A stretch of DNA of 64,000 bases from Sceloporus undulatus (lineage: Eukaryota; Chordata; Lepidosauria; Squamata; Phrynosomatidae): assembly GCF_019175285.1 (NCBI RefSeq), contig NC_056526.1, positions 125,790,520-125,854,519 on the forward strand. Direction: 5' to 3'. Under the pieces are notes generated by a model that was given only the letters and a program-made list of their open reading frames with translations, did not search any database and was not told the origin of the DNA. The position numbers and the translations under genes are program-made. Within the stretch, counting starts at the first letter, position 1. Each line of letters begins with the position of its first letter. This document shows positions 9,848-23,400 of this stretch, piece after piece.

Positions 9848-9940
9848 CAGGGGTAGGCAACCTTTTTACCCCAGGGCCGGGTTGCTGTCCCTCAGACAAC
9901 TGGGGGGCCGAAGCCAAAAAATAAATAATTAAATAATATA

Positions 9941-9987
<47 letters not shown>

Positions 9988-10387
9988 TACAAATGTAGGA
10001 CAAAATTTCAAATGGAGGACACTTTTTTAAAAAAAATTGGAGAAACACATGAAAAAATTAGCTGATTTTTAAAAAAAAATGTTAATATAAATGTGCCCCC
10101 TTCTTTAATTTAATTTATTTAATTATTTATTTGGCTTCGGCCCCCAGTTGTCTGAGGGACAGCAACCCGCCCCCGGTTAAAAGGTTGCCTACCTTGCCTG
10201 CCGCTGGCCCCCCCTTGCCCACCGCTTGCCCCCCGCTTGTTCCCCCTTGCCCGCCTCCTCCTGATAGGCCAAAGGCCCTGGTGCGCACAAAGGCCCTGGT
10301 GGCAATCAGCAGCAGGACTGGGCTGGGCCGGTCCCAAGGCCTCGCCAGGCCGGATCCGGCCCACGGGCCGTAGGTTGCCTATCCCTG
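9848..10387. mobile_element. hAT-like non-autonomous element with long inverted ends; its CA repeat is the clean/noisy junction
   Basis: The left end CAGGGGTAGGCAACC and right end GGTTGCCTATCCCTG are inverted. About 80 bp at the left (CGGGTTGCTGTCCCTCAGAC ... GGCCGAAGCC) recurs inverted at 10131-10180. Flanks CACTAGAG and CACTAATA suggest an 8-bp hAT-type duplication. A CA microsatellite lies inside at 9940-9986, and sequence accuracy drops to the right of it. The right half is therefore a low-accuracy version of 40190-40601. Confidence 0.65.
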
Positions 10388-10665
10388 CACTAATAGAGTT
10401 AAAGTGTATTACTTACTTGGACTGTGGATGAGTAAACTTCAAGTATTTTGGGTCATTTTTGACTAAATTTTCTAGACTTATACGTGAATATATCGGTAAA
10501 TCATACATTATTTTTATCTGTATGATGGCAAGGAAGAATGTGTTTACTACGAACTAGACTGTGTGTTTTTTTGTTTTGCTTATAACCAATCTGTTTTTAT
10601 AAAATGTTATTATACAAGAGTAATTTTTGAAATGAGTAACTTTTTGTCATAATATCTCTACTCCT

Positions 10666-10884
10666 ACTGGAAGAGTCCGTCGTCCTCTTCAGCAGATGGA
10701 AACTACCGTCCTTTGCTAAAGCAAGGCAGCAAACAGAACATCACATGCGGCGGCAAGAAATCATCGGTGGATGTCTGAACTTTCGTATGTGGAAGAAGAA
10801 GAACAGGCAAGAGCAATTAAATCAGCTGAAAAAACAGCTTGAATTCATGCCAACATTTGCCAGACATTAATGCAGGATCAACAG
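10666..10884 (+). other. PCM1: PCM1 exon, low-accuracy duplicate of 40888-41110
   Basis: Same exon as 40888-41110 with scattered indels; the acceptor AG is damaged and the frame is not continuous. MSELSY is still legible. Should not be annotated as a second exon. Confidence 0.85.
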
Positions 10885-11079
10885 GTAAAATGTAAAAGGC
10901 TTTTTGAGTTTTCCCTCCGTATTCCTGTCTCCTTAACTTTGCATTGTTTGGACTTATTTCATCTATGACACATCGTTGAAACAGTCAGGGCTGAAGCCTT
11001 TAAAACGTAACAAATTGTTGATTTTGTGGATTATTTTCAACTTTATTTCTTGTTAAATCAAGGGACCATTACAGACTGT

Positions 11080-11745
11080 TTCATGTTGTATAGCTCACCA
11101 ATTGTTTCCTGGGTTTCTCCTCCTTCCCATTCCTGGGTGGCAGGGCAGATCAATCCACAATGCTGGGTTCTATCCATGCAATGGTTGCGAGGCAGGATCC
11201 AAAGCCTAAACTGTTAACTTTTTTCCATTGGACCAACTCCTCTTCTCCTTAGTTTTTAATTTACCTGCTTACAAGACAGGGGCAGGCAACCCTTCTCTGA
11301 GAGATAGGATAGCAAATAGGCATTCACAAGTCACTGGTCAATTAGCACTGCATATTTAGTATCTCATATTTGCAAGACGTATGCAAGGCTGCTGGATGGA
11401 CAGACCTAATACTTTTATTAAACATTACATATTAGACAAGTAACATCTGCACAGCAGCATTGGGTAGAACTGTGCTGCAAGCAAGAATGAGAAGTTATAC
11501 TTACCGTGAAAGTCATTCTGGAATGGCGGGGCAGAGCAGTCCACACCTCCTTAAAAGGATATAAGCAACACACTGATGGCTAGAAAACAAACTGAGGAGA
11601 AGGGAATTGGGTCCAAAGAAAAAAGTTAACAATTTAGAGCTTTGGACTCCTGCTTCATGACTTGCGTTGATAGAACCCGATCAGGGATTGCTCTGCCCTG
11701 CACCAGAATGACTCTTCATGTAAGTATAACTTCTTATTCTCTTGT
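11080..11745. other. Low-accuracy duplicate of the inverted-repeat structure at 41330-42003
   Basis: The same paired inverted arms are present with read-like errors. See the clean copy for the structure. Confidence 0.7.
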
Positions 11746-12750
11746 ATGTTGTGAAGGAGGGCATCTGGGAATGGATTAACTCCATACACAAACAAGTCAG
11801 GCTAGAATCATGTTATTTCTAACTACATTAGGTTAAATTTACTTCCTAATTCTTTTTCTTCTTAGCTTACAGGGGTTTCCATTTTGTTCTTTTTTGCATG
11901 TTTAACTATTCCTGAAATTCTTACTTTGATTCTTACTGTTTATGCATTTTAAAGATGTTTTCCTTACGTGCTAATCTTTGTCTTCCTGCCTCGAATAAAA
12001 ATAAGAGATCCTCCCTCCCTTTCCTCCTCTCCTCTCACTCTTATTGGCTGACTCTAAGTCTTCTTCCTTCCATGTTGATTTCAACATGGCTTAACTGAAC
12101 TTAGGCCATGCTTGAGCAGGAAGGAAGTAACCGAAAAAATCTGTTTTATGATTGATTAAATCCCTCGTTTGAAACATAAATAATTATAATCTTTGTTTAA
12201 TAAATGGTATCCCACCTTGTCAAGGCAGTTGAGCATGTTGCCAAAACAACTCAGATAACAATATTTCCTTGAGAATACTCATTGGTTTTCCTCCAGGCTA
12301 GTCTTAAAGTGAACTGAAATTAACATGGTAATTCCTCATCTTGATCTCCTATGTATCTCTGTACTAGTCAAGGACACGGGGTGTCAGATTCTTTGTTCAC
12401 ACCTGTAGAAGCCATACAAAAAGATGGGTTATGTGTGTACAGCACAGCAGCTCATGACACATTGCATATTCCTTGGCCATTACATTTCATATTCACAGGA
12501 CAAGAGCCACCCCTTGGTGGTCTTCTCCGTTGCTTTCTTTGGGAACTGAAAGCCACATACGATACTGTTTGTTAAGATTTAACAACTGATATTATTGTTA
12601 TTTTGTTTATACTGTTTGATCTATGTAATCCTTTGTTTACTTGATTTTTTTTATTTTGCTCTACCTTAAGTATGTGGCCAAGAAAATAAATGTTGAAATA
12701 ACAATGTTTTATGAGAATTAAATTTGAATTTACATGTATTTTTCTTGCAG

Positions 12751-12890
12751 ACTCTTTCTGCCTATTGCAAACCCTGCTCTACGGTCCATCATGTGTGATG
12801 CCTAGTAATGTTGCTTCACCACAAGTACATCTTATAAGCATCAGTTAATCATAGCTATACGAAACTGACCTGGAAACAAAATAGTCAAAG
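12751..12890 (+). other. PCM1: PCM1 exon, low-accuracy duplicate of 43032-43177
   Basis: Flanked by TTCTTGCAG and GTATTC as in the clean copy, but shorter by several single-base losses. The legible text includes the codons for MPSNVASPQV. Confidence 0.85.
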
Positions 12891-12997
12891 GTATTCATTG
12901 TGAGTTTGTGTTTGCCCTACCTCACTACTGATCATATACATCATATGGAGAAAGGATTGTTGCTAATAAAAAGATGGAGTGTTTTTGAACCACAGTA

Positions 12998-13240
12998 CAG
13001 TGGTGCCTCGGGTTACGAAATTAATCGTTCCGGCGCTAATTTCGTAACCCGAAAAAACCTTCTTAACCAGTGCCATAGCGCTAATGAAAAAAAGCCGCGC
13101 TCTGCCGCGGCCATTTAAACAGCGCCAGGGGTTTTTTCGTAACCCGAAAAAACCTTCGAACCCGAAAACATAAATCCCATGGGATTATCGTATCCCGAAA
13201 AATTCGTAACCTGGGTAATTCGTATCCAGAGGTACCACTG
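12998..13240. mobile_element. Low-accuracy duplicate of the mariner-like MITE at 43290-43544
   Basis: Same inverted ends and TA flanks as the clean copy, with small length errors. Confidence 0.8.
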
Positions 13241-13592
13241 TAAAACCAAAAGGATACTATAGTAAGGTGTGGTCATATAATATAAACAATTAACATTTCT
13301 GTACCATTGTATTATTTGGAAAATGAGAACATCATAATGGTCTTTCTTTGATGGTGTTTGGTGTTGGGATATAAGATCAGTTAGAGCTCTTGTTTATGTT
13401 TTTTCTCTCTGCTTAACTGAAATTTGGAAACTAGGAACATTTGAATTCAGGACTAGATATAGCTTATTATAGAATTTGGCTTACAGCCTGACACTCTCTG
13501 TTTTCTTCTAATTGGTTTTCTAGTTATTTGAATAACACTTCACACAAAAAGCAGTCTATAATTCCTTTTAAAAGAACATGTTAATTTCCTAG

Positions 13593-13788
13593 GTTGAAGC
13601 AAATGTAAATGATTTAATGCAGCACAAGAGCAGCAACAGCAAGCAAGAAACAGCCAAAAAGGAAAAAAAACAGGGCAAAACCCCACCCATCATCACCACT
13701 ATGTTTTGTCCCTATCAGTTTTTCCTTCCCAGACAATGAAAACTTATTCAGCATGCCTGGATTCACAAATTTCCATTTTTTCCATCAG
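13593..13788 (+). other. PCM1: PCM1 exon, low-accuracy duplicate of 43908-44101
   Basis: Begins after TTTCCTAG and retains the SMPGFTNF codons near its end. The glutamine-rich part is frame-shifted by read-like errors. Confidence 0.85.
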
Positions 13789-15104
13789 GTGGCATTCAGA
13801 ACTGCATGGGGAACCTTAATTGCTACAGAGGATCTCCATGGGTTTTACTTTTGTGTCCTAATGAATGCTGGAGAAGCGTGTTCACCAGCAAAAGAGCAAA
13901 GGCTCTATAATTCTTCTAAAGACAAGTTCTTTTATTATTACCATTTAACGTCATTGTAGTGACTTGGAATCTGCTTTACTTTCTATTAACAGCAAACTGT
14001 TTCTTTGTCAATTTTGTCCTAAGACATGTATTGTGGCCTTACTTAATGCTTCTTACTAACATAATATTTAAACCCCAAAATTTGGAATGTCAGAAAGGAA
14101 TTATGATTAAAAAGTACGCATTGCACATAGCCTAGTTTTATGATGTTTCTAGGGCTGAAGCAGATTGGCTGCTCCAGCCTTGATAGACCCGGGACTACAG
14201 TGACCAACAGCCACTCTGAAAGTGACCAGCTTGCCATGTTTACAATGAGATGCTGGCAGGAGAGCTTTTTCCACACTTCTTTTTCCAGCAACTTTGGCTG
14301 CCTTAAGGCGGTCTCATAGTGGCTTCTGACTGCTCCAGAGACTGCGTTATTTGCATACTCTGTCCCTGAAATGGCTGGAAGCCCACTCGGTTTGCCCGTC
14401 TGTTTTGGGTCTTACTGTGCGTTTAAGTATAATAATGTTGCATACATTAGTGTTATGTATTTATCATATCTGTGGAAGATAAAAGATTTATTTAACATTA
14501 TTGTAACTCAGATTTATGAAGAATTATATTAGCCATTCTGTTTTTCGAATAATGGCCTAGGGCCATTGGTAATATTAGTAAAATAAGAGGGGGGGGATTC
14601 AGATAGACATCCACCACCCTTTTTTTTTTTTGTTGCAAAAAAAAACAGATTTTCTCTTTTCGTTCAAAGAAAGTATAGGATAATTGCTCTTATGCTCAAA
14701 AAGCACCTGTGGGGAAATTTGCGGTATCTTGAAACAAAAGGCATAGAGAGAAACATTCAGAACTGAAAAAGAATACAGTAATTGGTTTCCTTGTTTAAAA
14801 TGACTGGCATTTGCTGGGTTCTCTAAGGCCATTTGTGTTGCAAATAGTGCGGTTTCGCCAGATGGCTGCTTGATTTTATGCCTGCAGGGTTGCTCTGACT
14901 GAAGTGTTTTACAAGGAGTGGCAATCTCATCTGAGTGGAAAGTAGCACTAGAAAGTTAAGAGCAGCCTCCTCTCCTCCCCCTAGCCAGTCATAATTTTGG
15001 TAACACTCACTGGTCTGAGGTTATTGCTTTAGGCTATATGAACTGGCATCTGAAGAGAGCGCTAGCTTCAGCCTTTTTGGAGGTCAGAGGGAATGGAGGT
15101 CAAA

Positions 15105-16500
15105 AACAATACTGCCAGAAATCACACTTTGTTTTGTCAATATTCCCCATTCCCAACCCCAAAAGCCACACTACAAAACACCAGCCTTTGGGTTGGGAAG
15201 CCCAGTTCCAGGACCTCTGCCAGGAGGTCGACGCCAACAGAGCAATCACAGTATTAATTTATTAGAACCTTACACCATCAATTTAGCACTCCTTGACTAC
15301 AAGAGTTCAGGGGGGGTTCACTTTCTCAGTCTGCACAGACAATGACACTTGAGAATCACACTTGTTCAGACAAGGAGGATCCCGCTCCCTCTCTGCCACA
15401 AGGAAGCTCATCAACATCTCTCTTGGGCAGAAGAATATCCACTCCATCTCAGCCAGCACACAGGGCTCTTAGGACGGGAGGCAGACTCCCTAGCAACTTC
15501 ACTTTACATCTGGAGTAAATACTGTCTTTCATCACCAGCTCCAGGTACACTTTGGTTACCGCAGTTTGACCCCTTTGCATCTGCTACAAACTGCAAACTC
15601 CCAAGTACCATCATCAGGTTCCACTCTCTCAAAGCGGAAGCCCAGGATGTTCTCAAGACGCCTTAGTTTCCAGGGATGCTGTATGCCTTTCCCCGAAATT
15701 CTGAGTTCTAAGGAAAATCAGCACGAAAAAGCAACAATTATTTTCATAGCTCACCACACTGGTTTTGCAGGCATTTTGTTTCTCAGCTACTAGCTCTGGT
15801 GACCTGGGACCCTGTAGCTCTTCCAGTCCTCCAGTGTCCAGTCAGGGCCCATTCTCCATCCAGAGTGGGTGGTTCCACTTAGCTGCTTGCAACTGAACAG
15901 AAGTCGTATATGAGAACAGGCTATTCTGATAAGGTATTAAACACTCTCCGATCTCCCAATATGTCCATCCTCAAGATATTAGAGACAAACTGGAAAGCTT
16001 TTCTCAAGTGCTCTGGGAAAAAAATCAGTTTCGCCACTTAAAGAAAGATTTTGGATTTCTTGCCAACAGGTCTTGATCGAGAGTCAAGCCCAACACCTAC
16101 AGTGCCTGTAAAAAAAAAAACAGGACCAAGCGGATGTTAGAAGTGCTCTAAATTGTACACAGGCACTTCAGACCATTTTGGAGATCAGAAGCACTTTTTG
16201 TTTCCTTTTTAACCCTTTTCACTAGGGAAGACGGTTTTTCCCTCTATTCTAATCTGATCGATCAAGCATGTGTTTTTCTGGTTTACAAGTTTCTGGACTT
16301 CCCAAACTACAAATATGATAGTCATCAACAGATTCAGCAACCACACCACAGCTTTTTCAGCTAATGCTCCCTGGAGGAAATTTGAAGAGCAGCTATTGGG
16401 CTATTCCTTCTACTTAACTAAACAATTAAGCGATATAAATTTGCCTAGCCAGGGCAAAACCTTTAGCAGAAGGGTGCTCCAGCAGGTACTCTCAGCTTAA
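15105..16500 (+). mobile_element. Low-accuracy duplicate of the DIRS-type fossil at 45430-46860
   Basis: Same order of recognisable RNase H-like and tyrosine-recombinase-like segments as in the clean copy. Broken fossil; extra damage here is from read errors. Confidence 0.7.
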
Positions 16501-17333
16501 TTGGTTTTCTTGCCACTGTCCCCATAGTCCTCTCTGTGAAAGCTTGTGCTACCAACTTCTTTCTTCTCTCAATTCAGCCTCAAAGACCTAAAACCTGGGA
16601 TGTGATATTCTGTAGTTGGTAAAGCCATCTCTTGGAACATCCTCTGATTTGCTGTGAACCATGGCTTCTAGCAGTTCAGAGTTGCACCATGTTTATTCAC
16701 AAGAATCAGAGCAATGGTTGAGGTCTTTCTTGTATGCAAGAATTGTGACAATTTAACGCTTTACGTTGAAGATTAGCTGCTGACAGGAAGCTGAGAGCAG
16801 AGCAACACTGATACTGAGCCTTCTGGGGCAAATATCCTGTGAAACACTGAAAAGTTTATTTCTCAGCCTTCATAAGGCAAGGTAGAATCAACTGTTTTTC
16901 ACTCAATTACCCCCCCAAAAAAGAGGTCGTGCGGTTAGAACAGTTCAAGAGACTTAGGAAAACATGCTTGCTCCTCCATTTTCAGATATTTTGGCTTGAT
17001 GCTCTCCATTGTGGGGTTGGATTTGCACATCTCTGTGTAGGACCCTCTCCATAGCTGATTATATCCTATTCCAATGAAGAGGTGGACGTCATGAAGTGAA
17101 AGTTGTTACCATCTATGATTTACAGACTATTCATATGGGCATGAACATTTGATACTTAACTTTCCCCTAATCCTGAACACCATTATAGAACAATCTTGAG
17201 CACATAAAAAAGGTTCTCTTGTTACACTTTGGAAAAAACCAATGAATCTGCATGCAGTGTTTTTTTCTGCTAAAACTGGTGGGTAAGGTGATAATTAAAT
17301 TTCTGCAGTTATTCAGTTGATTTTTATCCTATC

Positions 17334-17567
17334 AAACAAACAAACAAGCTTCATTTATATAATCCTTCATACTGCCTAACCAGTTACTAAAGCGGTTTAC
17401 AATGTAAAGCTAATTTGCTACCAACATCTGGGTACTATTTTAGCGACCTGAAAGGATGCAGCATGAGTTCGAGCTTGAACCCTTTTGCTGTCTTTGTTCA
17501 ACTCACAACTGTATGGTTTTGAGTGAGTGCTTGCAGTACAGATTTAACACTGCGCCACAGGGTTTCC
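17334..17567 (-). mobile_element. Low-accuracy duplicate of the tRNA-derived SINE at 47741-47978
   Basis: Same SINE in the same orientation with scattered one-base errors. Confidence 0.75.
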
Positions 17568-17798
17568 AGAAATCACAGCAATGTGTTTCAAATAGTATGA
17601 GTGTGCAAGTGGTTCTCTTTGTGGCCTTATGAGGATAGATGAGGATGTGATCATAAGACAAAATGCATAGTACATCCATGGAATCCTTTTAGAGAAAGAT
17701 GATCTAAATTTAATAAACATTAATATTAGCTAGCACTTTATTTCTTGCTATTTTTAAGATTTTATGAGTCATTGTTTCTGATTCGATTTCCTTCATAG

Positions 17799-17957
17799 GC
17801 ATCATTCTTCTGCCCAATGTTTCCATTGGTTTGGGGGAATTCCCCCAAAACTGAATGTTCAACAATGAGCACAGCCCCCTTAGAACATAAACACTGGGAA
17901 AACTGACACATATTTCCAAAACCATTTGAAATATTCTACTTCTGGAAAGAAAACCAA
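17799..17957 (+). other. PCM1: PCM1 exon, low-accuracy duplicate of 48223-48397
   Basis: Follows CCTTCATAG. Shorter than the clean exon by about 16 bases of dispersed loss; the donor GT is also damaged. Confidence 0.82.
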
Positions 17958-18599
17958 GTTTTAATTCAGTTGACTGTTGTGACAATTTTTTTGTAAACCG
18001 TGCCTGCTTGGAAGAAGAAAATGTAATTAAATTTTTAAGTGTATTTTCTCTCACTTCATTATGTTGAAACAGTGCTTTAATATTAATTTTTAGTTAGCTA
18101 ATAAAACTTGGTTAATTAGGGTCGTGAAAGTTTGGGCTACCTTACTTGTTTAAGCCAATAGACCTCTCAGTTTCTTTTTATAAGTCCCTGAGCCTACAAA
18201 GTAAGAACACCAAAATTATAATCACAAAAACGTATGATTAAATGGAAAGAACCGGGGAAAAACAAGGACATGGGAACAAGTGTTAGGCTTATATATGATG
18301 TAAAGCTGACTACATTTCTCGAAAACCTGTTTTTTTGAAGTTGACCTCATTGGGCAGTTTTTTTATTGCTTGATTTTACACAGGAAAGTAGCTCTTTGTC
18401 CTTCAAATCTTAATCCATACTATCACACTTTAATGCTTTCCAGAAACATTTTTTAAATTGAATTTGCTGGCTCAGTATCTCTTGAGAATGATCAATGTTT
18501 AGCACTGGGGTGGATGAGTACTCAAAGTTGGTGTCCAATAAGATACTGAAGGTGTTGCAATTTAATATTTCTTATTACAACTTGTTGGTAACTGGCAGC

Positions 18600-18870
18600 G
18601 TGGGATGAAACAGACAGGCAAAGGTTGGACTTAGGCTTTGTTGGGGGCATGGTTTTAGATGACACCTCGGGGAATGCAGCCACAGCTATCTCGGCACGCA
18701 CCAACCATCTTGAAGGGAGTGGAAAAAAAACCACTACTTTTCAAAACTGTTTAAAACACTGGCAAAGGGTGGATTGGGGTTACAGGCATGTGGTTGCTGT
18801 GGCTCCGTGTGAGCAGTGCCGGGGAGCCCCATCCCCCTTTTTGGGCGTCTGTTTCGCCGCTTTGATAGTG
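18600..18870. mobile_element. Low-accuracy duplicate of the inverted-end element at 49085-49362
   Basis: Contains the same GAAACAGACAGGC and GTCTGTTTCGCCGC ends. Confidence 0.6.
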
Positions 18871-19365
18871 AAATTTCTGATCAGAACCAATTGATCTAAA
18901 ATATAAAACCCACATCAGTCATTTTTCCATACAAAAAGAGTGTCTCACATCTTCAACTTAGAATTATCCCATAGAGATGTTTAGCTGATGTTATCAAATT
19001 GTTATGAAAAGCTTTGTTAACCAACAGCTACCTGACAGTAGAGATTTCAAGAGTCCCACCATCCTTTGCCTTAAAGAACAGTATTTCTGGCAGTCCATCG
19101 AGAAAGAGTTCTAAGTTAATGGTTTCCAAGATTTGTCAAGGAGATTTATCTAAATTAGAATGTTTCCAGTTTTGATGTAACTCAAAATTTTGGAAATTAA
19201 ATCACTTTGCAAAGGAAATTGTGTCTTGTTGAAAAAACGGTGATAAAGCCCCATATGATCTCCTAAATTGGATTTTTTTGTAAAAATAACCTTAGAAAGA
19301 TACGGTGACACCATGAGAACATAAAATGTCCATGGCACTTCATTCATCTTTAGTATATTCTTTAC

Positions 19366-19802
19366 TTCACGTTGTTCTCCGATTGCGGAGATTACATTCC
19401 GCCCCCACCCGCGAATTCAAATTTGCAAATATTCAAATTACATTTGAATGCCTTGATATTTCCCTCCCCTCCTCCTCTTACCTCTTCATCCCTCCAGGAT
19501 GCTTCTCGCACTGGCTGTAAAAAGCCTGCAGCAGCCGCACACCCAAAGAAGGTAACATGGCCTCGAGAAAGCCATGCTGCTTGCACAACCGGCAAAACAA
19601 AACAGACCACGCTGGACTGGAGAAAGCTGCAGTGGCCTTGCGGCAGATGGCATAAAAAAATAAACCCTGCCTAATGTTTTCTGTGTTTAACCCAATTGCC
19701 TTGCAACAGCCGGCACAACCAGGAAAAAGCCGTGCTGCCTAGAGAAGCCATGCAGTCAAAGAAAAAACCGCGAATGGTTATGCAAATTGAGGGACACTGT
19801 AA
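19366..19802. mobile_element. Low-accuracy duplicate of the mariner-like element at 49897-50368
   Basis: Same ends and the same internal repeated units, with errors. Confidence 0.6.
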
Positions 19803-21151
19803 TTGAATGTGCCCTCCTTACCAAATATAATGTAGCAGAAGTATTTTTAATTATTTGAATTATCCTGATCTATACTGTTTAAATACCTAACAGCTTCTGA
19901 ATTGCAACACTGTGAACAACCAGAGGAGTATTAACTTTAGCAGGCATAGCCTCAATTTAGGCAATTAACAGAATGCCGGATTCATGTAGCTATTTAATCC
20001 TGATCAATTTTGGTACAGAAGATTGTAGCCTAGAGTAAACGAGGAGACCATATACACAAAATCTAATTTTTTATGTGTATAACCCGACATTGCTCAATTT
20101 GCTTAACGCACGTGTTGAGTGTTTTATAAACAAGATAAATAAAGAGGAGAAAGAGAAATCCCTGTTATGTACCCCTTTAGATTAAAAAATGTCAGAAAGT
20201 ATCCATTTGTAATCATCTTGCCTTCAAGAGTGATTTTAAAAAATCTGAATCATTTGAAACATTTCTGTTTTTTAAGAAAAACCCACAGTTATTTTTCAGT
20301 GCTTTTCAGCATTCAAGTGATAAAGCAACACGAATAGATCTTAAAATAATAAATTTTGACTAATCTTAATTATATCAACTCTAAGTACATTTTGAAGATT
20401 TATAGACTTCTTTGAAATTAATTTTTTTCGCATATATAAAAAGATTTGTGTATAGTTCACAACTAGTATGATTTTTGCCAGATCTATTGAGCTTCATAAA
20501 AAGAGCTGGAAAAGGCCAGATTTAAATTAAGTCTTTGATACAAACAAAAAATTCTGGAAACCGAATAGTTTCTAATCAGTAGCAGAACTATCTGGTCCAG
20601 GGCTTTCTATTTTACAGCTTGAGTAACATTTTAGTCTCTACATTCACAAGTTTTCAAAGATGTTTATTGTTACATTCATTGTAGCAGAAAAGAATCATTA
20701 TTGGTATCCAATTGATCTTTCATTACAGTAAAATATTCTTCTGTGTCCTATACTTAGTGGAATAAAGTGAGTTTTGTGCTTATATGTGGTAACTCAGATA
20801 AAGCACTCTGAAATCTGATGTTTGCACTTCTCAGAAATTGTTTAACATGATTATATTAAGGCTGAACATTGTAAAACAGAGTGCACAACGCTGTGCTGAA
20901 AGAGGATAATTTAGCATTCCACAGCTGCTCCCAGATTTTTATTTGGTGAAAGGATATCCATTCTGTAGTGGCTCTGTTCCGGCCTGTGAAAGGCAAGCTA
21001 TATATGGCCAAAGCTTCACCTGTACATAGAAGAAAGAGTGCTTTTTTAATTCTTCGGTTTTACTTGTTGTTATTAAAGTCTTTTTTTAACTCTGTCTTCC
21101 CACCCCCATACTGTGGTTCTGGAAGGTGTTAAACTTTCTTTTTTGTTTAAG
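19803..21151 (+). other. Noisy copy of a PCM1 intron without recognised elements
   Basis: Corresponds to 50370-51812 in the clean copy. AT-rich, no element identified in either. Confidence 0.55.
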
Positions 21152-21485
21152 AGGTCATGGCAGACTGAAGAGGAGCTGGAGAAGATCAGCTTTGTAAATG
21201 AACATCAGAGAGGAGGGAAGAAACAGTTTTTCCTCAGACTGGTTCCGTACAGTACAAAATAAGCATGCGGTATTCACAAAAAACCATTTGATACCAGAAG
21301 AAGAAGAGAATTTGACGAAGAATCTTGAGAGCTATAGGTACTGCCAGATCCAGTTGATCCAACTCTGTGTACTAAAACATTTAAACCAGAAAAGCATCTG
21401 ACACAGTCTTGGCTTCCAAAGAAAACACCGATCAAAAAACGAACAAGGAGTTCTTCTCAGTTGAAATAACCGGGCTAGAACAAAT
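21152..21485 (+). other. PCM1: PCM1 exon, low-accuracy duplicate of 51813-52168
   Basis: About 22 bases shorter than the clean exon, with the loss spread over its length. Fragments of the codons for NEHQRGG and EEENLTK-like misreadings are visible. Confidence 0.85.
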
Positions 21486-22077
21486 GTATGCCCACATTTG
21501 CAGCTGATTTGATGGTTTGTTTTTGCTTAGTATATGGAATTCTGGGATCGTGTACCAAACCTGAGACAGGGTTCCCTTTGCAACATCAAACTCCACTGCC
21601 AAAGATGAACATTTCTGTTTATTATCTTTAACATAAGTCCTCTCATTTCTAGCCCTTACTTGCAATTAATCACTAACTAACCACATCCTGATGGCTAGTT
21701 AGTCTCTTCCTTCACGTAGGTGATATGCTGCCTTTATAGCCATTCAGTGTTATTTTTGTGGTGTTTTTTTTTCCATATATATATAAATTTATTTTTTTAA
21801 AAAAAAAAATAATAGTAAAGTTGATAATTACTTTAAAGAAACAATATGTGTGCATGTCTGCACGCCCTTTTCACGAAGTGGCCAGAAGCACTTTTGGCTT
21901 TTGTGTTTCGGCCTAAGTCTAATCCTTTTTTGTCGAATTTTGTCACTCTGATTTGTATCTTATTTCCCCAGAATCTGCTATTGACGTCAATATGCAAGAT
22001 CATTGAATGAAATTATATTTGCTGAAGTTTAAACTAAATAACTTTTAATGAATTTTTTAAAAATCTTTTCATTTTAG

Positions 22078-22235
22078 GTTTGAAAGTGCCAGTTTTCTAG
22101 TACTGTGAGCATTACAAGAGTAATAGGAGCAGACACTAACGCGAAAGAAGAATGTTAAGCAAAAGTTTTCATTTAAAAGAATCGGAACAGCTTGAAAAAA
22201 ATAATTAAATAAGTAGTCATAGAAAATGTCTTCAG
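22078..22235 (+). other. PCM1: PCM1 exon, low-accuracy duplicate of 52785-52952
   Basis: Acceptor CATTTTAG and donor GTATTT still flank it; about ten bases shorter than the clean exon. Confidence 0.85.
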
Positions 22236-23305
22236 GTATTTAAAAAATTTAAATATTGCAAGAAAGTGAATGAGTTCATTTGTTATTTAAATGTACAAGA
22301 TAACTGGATCAAAGTTTTGACAATGATGCATCATGTTAATGTGACAGTTATTGCTATATAAAATCTCCACTGAACATGTGTATATGGAAAAATTATGGAT
22401 TTAAAATATCTATGGAAATCTACTCCTCTTCCTATTATATTATTACTGTACTTTTAATAAAATTCTTAGTGTTTATTGAAATGTTGGTTCCTTTAAGGAG
22501 AGACCATTTTGAAACAAAAGTCACCTCCTCCTTCAGAGTTTGGGAACAGCAAGTAAAGGTAAAGATTAATTGTGATTAATTATTTGTATCCAGTAATGAG
22601 TAAAACTAAGATACATCCAATTATAAACTTAACCACTTATTCTTTTGTTTTTAGTTACCTTTATACTTTGGAATATGATTCATTAAATTAGTGATAAGAA
22701 AATACCACTCAGCACTGGTGCATGTTCAGTTATTGTTTTAGATAAGTACTGAAAGTAAACTATTTAGTTATTTTTGAGTAATAGAAAACTGTCATCTGGA
22801 GCAAGTAGAGTGTCTTGGAAGTTTGTTTTTTTCCTATTTTGGAGCTCTCACGCCTATTTAATTGAATCTGCCCTGAATGGTTGCTTTTGATTGAAAATTA
22901 TTTTGGCCAAAATGTGGTTGCGGTGGTGGTGGTTCGAGGCTTAAGCACTGGACAGCAAGGACAGCATGTGGGCTGGCCTGCCTGAATTAGACACCCATGT
23001 GCATATTTCAATTTTAATTTATTTGTACACAAAGTTAACCTAGCCTGTATTTGACATTGTATTCATCATAATTTATCATAGAGAGCAACCAAGCTGCCAA
23101 CCATTTCATGCTTCTGTTTTTTATCACTGCAGTTCATTGTTTTATCTGAATGTAAGGTTGTAATTAATTTTTACCTGAAAATCCAAACTCAGCAAATTGC
23201 AATAATTTTTTTGGCAACTCCAAATAAATGCCTTACACGGTTTTAAAAGCTCACTGACTCTCACAGGCAAAGATGTCAAAATCATACAGGAGAAAAAAGT
23301 GGATG

Positions 23306-23330
23306 NNNNNNNNNNNNNNNNNNNNNNNNN
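23306..23330. other. Assembly gap, 25 N
   Basis: Exactly 25 N, flanked on the right by an (AT)n(AC)n microsatellite (23331-23399). The left side matches 54095 and the right side belongs far upstream in PCM1, so the gap joins two unrelated read extensions. Confidence 0.95.

Positions 23331-23399
<69 letters not shown>
23331..23399. repeat. (AT)n(AC)n microsatellite
   Basis: About 11 AT units followed by about 24 AC units. Confidence 0.95.

Positions 23400-23400
<1 letters not shown>

Larger units (their letters stand above)
9950..23305. other. Low-accuracy duplicate of 40190-54095 (probable gap-fill artefact)
   Basis: Every exon, transposon and intron landmark of 40190-54095 recurs here in the same order and orientation. 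There are frequent one-base gains and losses (several per cent by eye), including frame-destroying ones in PCM1 exons that are perfect in the other copy. Exon and intron are hit alike, as expected for uncorrected reads and not for a decaying paralogue. It ends at 25 N. Confidence 0.88.

Noticed and set aside
10131-10431. Proline/alanine-rich open frames (also at 40297-40618)
   Set aside because: They are inside the GC-rich arm of a hAT-like element; there is no splice or coding support.
23142-23399. Cys-Val repeat peptide (also at 9771-9992 and 39854-40254)
   Set aside because: Translation of CA/GT microsatellites.
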